In this document: one piece after another, positions 1-5,546 of the stretch | Layout: each line of letters opens with the position of its first letter | How positions within the stretch are numbered: the stretch's first letter is position 1 | Assembly (NCBI GenBank): GCA_947175585.1 | Contig: CAMWNL010000151.1 | Span: forward strand, 1-5,546 | Direction: 5' to 3' | Origin: an uncultured Bacteroidales bacterium | GTDB taxonomy: Bacteria; Bacteroidota; Bacteroidia; Bacteroidales; Muribaculaceae | DNA: 5,546 bases | Made by a program: the position numbers and the translations under genes | Notes under the pieces: model-generated | Databases searched by the model: none | Told to the model about the DNA's origin: nothing | Seen by the model: the letters and a program-made list of their open reading frames with translations, nothing else

Positions 1-73
1 CCCCTACTGTTGGAGCGCATTAAAAACCAATAACCTCATTATTATTTTACAAGCATATGGTGACCTGTCATTT

Positions 74-1363
74 TTAATCCTTGAGGCAGGCAAGAGGCAC
101 TACATGAACTCCATCAGGTCTGCTATATGCTATCGGACCAGCTGTAATAACCATCAATAAATCCGGCTCACGGAGACGTATCTGCTTTTCGCGCTCATTA
201 TATTCCTTTACAAGTTTCTTTATCTCCAAAAGATGTTGTGCGCCTTTTTCTATCTCATCACTGCCGAGTTTGAATTCAATGAGAGCGTATCTTCCGTCAG
301 AGAGGTGTAACACTCCGTCTGCCTCAAGGTCATATCTGTCATGATAATACGACATCTTACCTCCCAACGATTGTGAATATGCTCTCAGATCGCGCATACA
401 CATACATTCAAAAATAAATCCAAATGTTTTCAAGTCTATTTCCAATTGCTCCGGAGATAACCCCAGAATTGCTATGGGTATAGAGGGATCGACAAATCCT
501 CTCTTCTTTCCGCGCCGAATTGATGTGGCAGACCTAACCGCAGGAGACCATGCGTCGATATCCTGAATTACGAAAAGACGAGTCAGAGCCTTCACATATT
601 CATCAAATGTGTTTTGCGTGCAAGTCTCCATAATAGCAGCAACATCTTTTATCATTGATGATTTTTTTGCCAATGTTGAGATATTACGCGCATATGACCG
701 CAATATCGCTTCTGCAATGGCGGGATCACGCCTGACACCATCAACTCTTGATATGTCTTCTTCCAATACACCTTCAAGATATACCCGTGCCACGCTCAGT
801 TGAGCAGTTCGGTCATCAGATCTAAGTGATGCAGGCCAGCCTCCTCTGCACGCCGAATATATTATGTCATTTACCGTCATTGAGGAAACTTCACCTCCCA
901 ATTGATATTCTTTATCATCAAACAATTGTTTAAGTGAAACCTCGCCACTTGATTCTTTGGACTCATAGAGGCTCATAGGCTGCATCTTAATTCTTGCAAT
1001 TCTACCGGTTCCACTATGATGAATCTTATCGTTATCCACGGAATTACTGCCGGTTAAAATGAATTGACCATTCTCCTGCCTATCATCAACTGCAACGCGC
1101 ACAGCATCCCATAGCACAGGAGCATCCTGCCATTCATCAATAAGTTTTGGAGTCTTACCTTTAAGTAGATTTGACGGACGTGTTTGTGCCGTTGTCAAAT
1201 AAGCCTCACGCATATCCGGGTCTTGTAATCGGATAACACTATTAGCCTGCTGCAAGGCGGTTGTTGTCTTGCCACACCATTTGGGGCCTTCGATAAGAAC
1301 GGCGCCGAAAGCACTTAATCTGTCTTTTAGGAGTTTATCTGTTGTTCTGGGATAGTATTCCAT
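74..1363 (-). CDS. AAA+ ATPase with C-terminal DUF4143 domain
   Basis: A 429-residue protein with the architecture of the AAA_14/DUF4143 ATPases, which are common in Bacteroidota and have no settled function. The N-terminal ATPase domain shows a Walker A loop GPKWCGKT (residues 26-33, K32), a Walker B LIDE (74-77) and a sensor-like FILTGSNS (101-108). A GGWP turn (174-177) is typical of the family. The C-terminal DUF4143 part has FIFEC (near 317) and a PD-(D/E)XK-like pattern: D349, then IEFK with E363 and K365. Length is normal and the frame is intact, ending in TAA at 74-76. The frame is open to an ATG at 1444, but I chose the ATG at 1361-1363. Family members usually begin at an equivalent of MEYYPRTTDKLLKDRL, and the extra 27 codons run over a promoter and repeats. 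There is no Shine-Dalgarno. The gene stands alone, divergent from the efflux operon. Family is secure; cellular role and nuclease activity are unknown. Confidence 0.9.
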   Translation of the reverse strand: MEYYPRTTDKLLKDRLSAFGAVLIEGPKWCGKTTTALQQANSVIRLQDPDMREAYLTTAQTRPSNLLKGKTPKLIDEWQDAPVLWDAVRVAVDDRQENGQFILTGSNSVDNDKIHHSGTGRIARIKMQPMSLYESKESSGEVSLKQLFDDKEYQLGGEVSSMTVNDIIYSACRGGWPASLRSDDRTAQLSVARVYLEGVLEEDISRVDGVRRDPAIAEAILRSYARNISTLAKKSSMIKDVAAIMETCTQNTFDEYVKALTRLFVIQDIDAWSPAVRSATSIRRGKKRGFVDPSIPIAILGLSPEQLEIDLKTFGFIFECMCMRDLRAYSQSLGGKMSYYHDRYDLEADGVLHLSDGRYALIEFKLGSDEIEKGAQHLLEIKKLVKEYNEREKQIRLREPDLLMVITAGPIAYSRPDGVHVVPLACLKD

Positions 1364-1378
1364 ATTCAAAATTTTGCA

Positions 1379-1409
1379 CAAAGATAGCGAATAATTCTTA
1401 CCGCTCCAA
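1379..1409 (-). promoter_or_regulatory. Bacteroidota-type promoter of the ATPase gene
   Basis: Read on the minus strand, TTG at 1409-1407 is followed after exactly 20 bp by TATCTTTG at 1386-1379. This fits the Bacteroides sigma-ABfr pattern of a -33 TTG and a -7 TAnnTTTG box separated by about 19-21 bp. Transcription would begin near 1375, leaving a leader of roughly a dozen bases before the ATG at 1363. The promoter lies inside the longest open frame, so it argues against the ATG at 1444. The match is seen directly; activity is inferred. Confidence 0.7.
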
Positions 1410-1412
1410 GAC

Positions 1413-1500
1413 GCTGAATAAATTTGTGGCATTTTGCTGAACATTTTTGGGGCAGTTTAGTGAATATTTTTGTGGCTATTTGCTGAATAAAATTGTGAAG
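1413..1500. repeat. Four degenerate ~23-bp direct repeats upstream of the ATPase promoter
   Basis: Four tandem copies begin at 1413, 1436, 1460 and 1482, with lengths of 23, 24, 22 and a partial 19. On the plus strand each starts GCTGAAta or GTGAATA, continues with an A/T run, then TTTGTGGC or TTTGGGGC, then a T-rich end. The array stops 3 bp from the -33 element of the ATPase promoter, on its upstream side. Read through on the minus strand it gives a spurious repetitive peptide (FIQQIATK, IFTKLPQK, CSAKCHK, FIQRLGA), which explains the open frames here. The period of about two helical turns would put the copies on one face of the DNA, as for a binding-site array. That role is inference. Confidence 0.7.
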
Positions 1501-1586
1501 AACTTGTAAAATCCTTGTACCAGCCTCAAAAAAACACAGCAAAAGTGAAGGCCATGTGGGTTGCGTATCCTTATCCCAGATATTAA

Positions 1587-1726
1587 TTTCCGGGCGGAGA
1601 CGAAAAACGGAAAGAGTGGTTAGATGCAAATATCAAAGTGCCTGATGGTTATCTGTCAGCCTTACCCTAAGGAGAAGTGAGGAGAATGCCGTAGCACTTC
1701 TTATTGGAAACATTGGTGACAATTAA
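1587..1726 (+). pseudogene. Possible decayed 3' end of an unidentified gene
   Basis: Two adjacent stretches read like protein in different frames. Positions 1587-1667 give a hydrophilic segment containing KRKEWLDANIKVPDGYLSAL and then a TAA at 1668. Positions 1676-1726 give SEENAVALLIGNIGDN and then TAA TAA. One frameshift near 1665-1676 would join them. In the first frame an in-frame TAA at 1584 separates an earlier open stretch (1491-1583). I do not recognise the peptide. Open runs of about 27 codons occur by chance, so this rests only on the protein-like composition and the head-to-tail arrangement. The alternative is plain non-coding spacer. Confidence 0.22.
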
Positions 1727-1773
1727 TAAAAAACAAAGTGCTTTAAGTCGAACATTTTTTCAAGTTAAAACGT

Positions 1774-1781
1774 TATCTTTG
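1774..1781 (+). promoter_or_regulatory. -7 box of the efflux operon promoter
   Basis: TATCTTTG is an exact match to the Bacteroides -7 consensus TAnnTTTG, 70 bp before the adaptor ATG. No TTG is seen at the expected spacing upstream (about 1750-1754), so the -33 half is poor; this could mean a weak or activator-dependent promoter. Transcription would begin near 1788, giving a leader of about 64 bases with no Shine-Dalgarno. The two genes downstream probably share this promoter. Confidence 0.6.
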
Positions 1782-1851
1782 TCAGAGTTTTTTAGGCCTT
1801 ATTGTCTAATCAATTTCGAAAGTATAATATTCATCACCATTTACCGACCTA

Positions 1852-3042
1852 ATGAAACAAAAATCTCTGTCAGCGAAACCGGTCGCTCCTGTAATCAGCT
1901 TTTTCAAACGTAAAAGTGTATGGATCTCGGCCATTTGTATTATAATCGTTGCGATTGTCGCTGTCAAAATTTTTAACCGGCCGAAGCCAGAGCCGGTTCA
2001 ACTCCCGATTGTCGAAGTCGAACCCGTCCGAGTCGATGATATCAACATCTATGGAGAATACGTCGGCCGTATTCGTGCCCAGCAGTTCGTCGAAATCCGC
2101 GCCCGAGTGGAAGGCTATCTCGAATCGATGCTTTTTGCCGAAGGTACCTATATTAATAAGGGTCAGACTCTGTTTATCATCGACCCACGCGTCTACCGCG
2201 CTAACGCCGAAAAAGCCAAAGCTCAACTCAACAAGGCCCGCGCCGTAGCTCAGAAAGCCGAACGTGACCTCGAACGCATCCGTCCGCTCTACGCTCAGAA
2301 CGCCGCATCTCAGCTTGACTTCGACAACGCCAAGGCAGCCTACGAGACAGCCACAGCCGACGTAATCGTTGCCGAAGCCGAACTCACTCAGGCCGAACTC
2401 ACACTCGGCTATACAGCCGTCGAATCTCCCATCTCAGGATACATCTCGGAGCGCAGCGCCGACATCGGCACACTTGTCGGCCCCGGCGGAAAATCTCTGC
2501 TCGCCACTGTTGTAAAGAGCGACACCGTCCGAGTCGACTTCTCCATGACGTCTCTCGATTATCTTAAAAGTAAATCGCGCAATGTCAATTTCGGACAGAA
2601 TGACAGCACACGCAACTGGGATCCCTATGTGACAGTTACTCTCGCTGACGGATCAGCTTATCCATACCGCGGTCTTGTAGATTTCGCCGACCCTCAGGTC
2701 GACCCAAAGACCGGAACATTCTCTGTGCGCGCCGAGATGCCTAACCCTGACCGCGCACTGTTACCCGGACAGTTCACAAAAGTCAAACTACTGATGGATA
2801 TTCGCGAAGACGCCATCGCCGTGCCGGCCAAGGCTCTCGAAATTGAAAAAGGCGGTGCCTATATCTATGTTGTCCGACCCGACAGCGTAGTCGAGCGCCG
2901 TTTTGTCGAGACAGGCCCCGAACTCGACAATATCATCGTTGTCGAGCGCGGTCTCGCTCCGGGTGAGAATATCGTCACCGAGGGTTTCCATAAGCTCAAA
3001 CACGGCATGAAAGTGGCTCCCACAGAAAAATCAAACAACTAA
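1852..3042 (+). CDS. RND efflux periplasmic adaptor subunit (AcrA/MexA-like)
   Basis: A 396-residue membrane-fusion protein that bridges an RND pump and an outer-membrane channel. A basic N-terminus (KRK, 19-21) is followed by one hydrophobic segment (about 23-41). There is no proper lipobox around C29, so it is probably anchored by a membrane helix rather than lipidated. The usual domains follow: first half lipoyl domain (about 74-111, ending FIIDP), an Ala/Glu/Lys-rich alpha-helical hairpin (about 115-187), second lipoyl half (YTAVESPISGYIS, 187-199), beta-barrel (about 225-315) and membrane-proximal domain (about 316-390). The hairpin turn carries R142-x3-L146-x6-S153, matching the RLS motif that contacts TolC-type channels. 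It ends TAA and is followed after 15 bp by the pump gene, so the two are almost certainly one operon. The start has no Shine-Dalgarno, as is normal for the phylum. Family is certain; substrate cannot be read from this subunit. Confidence 0.96.
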   Translation: MKQKSLSAKPVAPVISFFKRKSVWISAICIIIVAIVAVKIFNRPKPEPVQLPIVEVEPVRVDDINIYGEYVGRIRAQQFVEIRARVEGYLESMLFAEGTYINKGQTLFIIDPRVYRANAEKAKAQLNKARAVAQKAERDLERIRPLYAQNAASQLDFDNAKAAYETATADVIVAEAELTQAELTLGYTAVESPISGYISERSADIGTLVGPGGKSLLATVVKSDTVRVDFSMTSLDYLKSKSRNVNFGQNDSTRNWDPYVTVTLADGSAYPYRGLVDFADPQVDPKTGTFSVRAEMPNPDRALLPGQFTKVKLLMDIREDAIAVPAKALEIEKGGAYIYVVRPDSVVERRFVETGPELDNIIVVERGLAPGENIVTEGFHKLKHGMKVAPTEKSNN

Positions 3043-3057
3043 GCACTCCGAGCTGTC

Positions 3058-5546
3058 ATGAAACGCAATTTCTTTCTTGACCACCCGGTCTTTTCAATCG
3101 TACTGTCGATAGTCATCGTCATCATAGGCGGCATCGGGCTCTTCATGCTTCCGGTCGACCAATATCCCCAGATCGTGCCGCCGGTCGTGAAAATCACCGC
3201 GAGCTATCCCGGCGCCGATGCAATGACCGTGACTCAGGCCGTCGCTACTCCTATCGAACAGGAGCTCAACGGCACTCCCGGCATGATCTATATGTCATCG
3301 TCGAGTTCCAACGCCGGAGGCTTCAACGCGCTTGTAACATTTGATATCTCCACTGACCCTGAACTCGCCGCCGTCGACATCCAGAACCGCATCAAAAAAG
3401 CCGAGAGCCGACTCCCGGCAGAGGTTGTCCAGAACGGTATTTCTGTCGAAAAAGAGACAGCCACAAAGCTGATGACCATAACCATCCTCTCTGACGACCC
3501 CAAATTTGATGAAATTTATCTCAGTAACTACGCCACTCTCTATGTAGTCGACCTGCTCCGCCGCATCCCCGGTGTAGGCAGCATCAGCAACGTCGGTAGC
3601 CGCTATTATGCGATGCAGCTTTGGGTCGAGCCTGACAAACTCGCCGACATGGGTCTGACGGTCAAAGACGTGCAGAACGCTCTCAAAGACCAGAACCGCG
3701 AGTCAGCCGCCGGCACACTCGGTCAGGCGCCTATCGACGGTATTGACCGCACAGTCCCTATCGTGGCGCGCGGCCGTCTGTCGTCAGTAGCCGAATTTGA
3801 AAACATCGTGCTCCGTGCAAATGACGACGGCTCAATCATCCGCCTCAAAGACGTGGCGCGCGTTTCGCTCGAAGCCTCATCTTATTCGACCGAGAGCGGC
3901 ATCAACGGCGGAAATGCAGCCGTGCTTAATATCACCATGCTGCCCGGCGCCAACGCCATCGATGTCGCCGAGAGAGTAAAGACCGCTATGGACGAAATCA
4001 GCCGGTCGTTTCCCGAGGGCATATCTTATGAGATACCGTTCGACATGACGACTTATATCTCCGAATCAATCCATCATGTCTACCGCACATTCTTCGAGGC
4101 CCTGATACTCGTGATTCTCGTCGTGTTCCTGTCACTCCAGAACTGGCGCGCAACCTTAATCCCGATTATCGCCGTGCCCATCTCGCTTATCGGCACATTC
4201 GGTGTGATGCTGGTCTTCGGCTTCTCTCTCAACATGCTGACGCTCCTCGGCCTCATCCTTGCAATCGGCATCGTCGTCGACGACGCGATAGTCGTGGTCG
4301 AAAACGTCGACCGCATCATGGAGAAAGAGCGTGTCGAGCCACAGGAAGCTACCCGTCTGGCCATGTCAAACCTCGGGTCGGCTCTGATCGCGATGTCACT
4401 TGTTCTCTGCGCCGTGTTTGTGCCTGTGAGCTTCCTGCCCGGCATCACCGGACAGCTCTACCGCCAGTTCACCATCACCATAGCCGTGTCTGTGATTATC
4501 TCGACTATCGTCGCGCTGACACTGTCGCCGGTAATGTGCGCCATGCTGCTGAAGCCCGAGCACGGAAAACGCAAGCCTAAATTTTTCCGCCTCATAAACA
4601 TGTGGCTCAACAAGGGCAACAGGTTTTACTGCGGCCGTATCACGGCTGCGCTTGCCAAACCCAAACGCATGTATCTCGCCTTCGGTCTGGCGTTGGTGGC
4701 TATCTGGGCGATGAACCGCCTGATGCCACAAAGCTTCATGTCGCCCGAAGATCAGGGTTACTTCACCGTCGAACTCGAATTGCCCGAGGGCGCTACAATC
4801 GAGCGCACCCGTGAGGTGACCGACCGCGCTCTCGCCTATCTCAACGCTGACCCCGATATAGAGCATGTGCTCAACGTCACCGGTTCATCGCCGCGCGTTG
4901 GCACCAACCAGAGTCGAAGCACTCTGACCGTGATACTCAAACCCTGGGAAGAACGCTCCACAACAGACATCAACGCGATACGCGAACGTGTGCGCCGCGA
5001 CCTCAGCGTATATCCCGAAAGCAAAGTCTATATATTCTCTCCCCCGATTATCCCCGGTCTCGGCACATCGGGCGGATTTGAAATGGTGCTCGAAGCTCGC
5101 GGCGAGACAACCTACGCCAATCTTCAGGACGCTGTCGACACTCTTATGAGCTATGCAACCGAGCGTCCCGAGTTTTCAGATCTCTCGACATCGATGCAGG
5201 CTGACATACCTCAGCTGTATTTTGATGTCGACCGCGACAAGGCTCAGATGCAGGGTGTCCCTATGAGCGATATCTTCTCTACGATGAAGGCTTTCACCGG
5301 ATCGGTCTACATCAATGACTTCAATATGTTTAACCGCATCTACCGCGTCTACCTGCAGGCCGAGGCTCCCTATCGAGCCAATCGCGAAGACCTCAACCTC
5401 TTCTTCGTCAAGGGGTCGTCGGGCGCTATGATTCCGGTTACGTCGCTCGGCACGACACACTACACCACCGGTCCCGGCACGATCAAGCGCTTCAACATGT
5501 TTAATTCAGCCACCATCTCAGGCGAGGCGGCCCACGGCTACAGCAC
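3058..5546 (+). CDS. RND multidrug efflux transporter, HAE1 family (AcrB-like), 3' end cut off
   Basis: The inner-membrane, proton-driven pump of the tripartite system. 829 codons are visible without a stop; HAE1 pumps have about 1,030-1,060, so roughly 200 residues including TM8-12 lie beyond the window. It opens MKRNFFLDHPVFSIVLSIVI with TM1 at about 11-31. The first periplasmic loop runs to about 340, TM2-TM6 lie between about 345 and 500, TM7 at about 538-552, then the signature SFMSPEDQG (559-567) and most of the second periplasmic loop. TM4 carries AIGIVVDDAIVVVEN with D408 and D409, equivalent to the AcrB proton-relay pair D407/D408. The partner TM10 lysine is outside the window. By eye alignment, the phenylalanines of AcrB's distal drug pocket are not conserved (for example GSSPRVGT at 609-616 replaces the GFGFAGRG switch loop). 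The start is an ATG 15 bp after the adaptor gene, with no Shine-Dalgarno. An outer-membrane factor gene would be expected next. Family is certain; the exported compound is unknown. Confidence 0.96.
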   Translation, partial: MKRNFFLDHPVFSIVLSIVIVIIGGIGLFMLPVDQYPQIVPPVVKITASYPGADAMTVTQAVATPIEQELNGTPGMIYMSSSSSNAGGFNALVTFDISTDPELAAVDIQNRIKKAESRLPAEVVQNGISVEKETATKLMTITILSDDPKFDEIYLSNYATLYVVDLLRRIPGVGSISNVGSRYYAMQLWVEPDKLADMGLTVKDVQNALKDQNRESAAGTLGQAPIDGIDRTVPIVARGRLSSVAEFENIVLRANDDGSIIRLKDVARVSLEASSYSTESGINGGNAAVLNITMLPGANAIDVAERVKTAMDEISRSFPEGISYEIPFDMTTYISESIHHVYRTFFEALILVILVVFLSLQNWRATLIPIIAVPISLIGTFGVMLVFGFSLNMLTLLGLILAIGIVVDDAIVVVENVDRIMEKERVEPQEATRLAMSNLGSALIAMSLVLCAVFVPVSFLPGITGQLYRQFTITIAVSVIISTIVALTLSPVMCAMLLKPEHGKRKPKFFRLINMWLNKGNRFYCGRITAALAKPKRMYLAFGLALVAIWAMNRLMPQSFMSPEDQGYFTVELELPEGATIERTREVTDRALAYLNADPDIEHVLNVTGSSPRVGTNQSRSTLTVILKPWEERSTTDINAIRERVRRDLSVYPESKVYIFSPPIIPGLGTSGGFEMVLEARGETTYANLQDAVDTLMSYATERPEFSDLSTSMQADIPQLYFDVDRDKAQMQGVPMSDIFSTMKAFTGSVYINDFNMFNRIYRVYLQAEAPYRANREDLNLFFVKGSSGAMIPVTSLGTTHYTTGPGTIKRFNMFNSATISGEAAHGYS

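Noticed and set aside
22..48. AT-rich hairpin after the ATPase gene as a terminator
   Set aside because: The stem is 5 bp of A/T pairs (AATAA/TTATT), too unstable to support the call.
1366..1629. Minus-strand open frame of 87 codons upstream of the ATPase
   Set aside because: Its C-terminal half is a translation of the DNA repeats and it overlaps the ATPase promoter; the N-terminal half shows no recognisable protein feature.
1693..1742. Inverted repeat AGCACTT / AAGTGCT
   Set aside because: Only 7 bp with a 36-base loop and no T-run after it; likely chance, and too weak to call a terminator or operator.
1704..1913. Plus-strand open frame of 69 codons before the adaptor
   Set aside because: It starts at a TTG, spans the efflux promoter and overlaps the adaptor start in another frame; composition looks non-coding.
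4272..4285. Perfect 14-bp palindrome CGTCGTCGACGACG
   Set aside because: It encodes the conserved Val-Val-Asp-Asp of TM4 with the locally preferred codons, so the coding constraint explains it.
4080..4866. Long minus-strand open frames (122 and 156 codons) inside the pump gene
   Set aside because: Shadows of the GC-rich pump coding sequence; the plus-strand frame is unambiguously an HAE1 transporter.

Overview
The window looks like Bacteroidota chromosome, most likely Bacteroidales and possibly Muribaculaceae-like. The order rests on two exact TATCTTTG octamers (the Bacteroides-type -7 promoter box) in front of genes, the lack of Shine-Dalgarno sequences before any start, and the protein types present. 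The family is only an impression from the GC-rich codon choice of the efflux genes.

Layout: positions 1-73 hold no gene. A leftward gene at 74-1363 encodes an AAA+ ATPase with a C-terminal DUF4143 (nuclease-fold-like) domain, a family of unknown function. Its reading frame stays open to an ATG at 1444, but a well-spaced promoter lies inside that extension, so the start is placed at 1363. Just upstream of the promoter, 1413-1500 carries four degenerate direct repeats of about 23 bp. The rest of the intergenic stretch, to 1851, contains a possible decayed gene end (1587-1726) and a rightward -7 box (1774-1781).

The right half is a rightward efflux operon. An AcrA-like periplasmic adaptor (1852-3042) is followed after 15 bp by an AcrB-like HAE1-family RND transporter (3058 to beyond the window end; 829 codons visible of roughly 1,050). 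The adaptor would link the inner-membrane pump to a TolC-like outer-membrane channel, whose gene is expected downstream but is not visible. The adaptor keeps the hairpin-tip RLS motif used to contact TolC-type channels. The pump keeps the paired aspartates in TM4 for proton coupling but lacks the phenylalanines of the classic AcrB drug pocket, so its substrates may differ from AcrB's.

The two halves appear functionally unrelated. They are divergently transcribed, differ visibly in base composition, and the ATPase end has a repeat-bearing boundary that could mark an acquired cassette. I found no clear new biological system. The points most worth a second look are the repeat array at the ATPase promoter and the altered substrate pocket of the pump.
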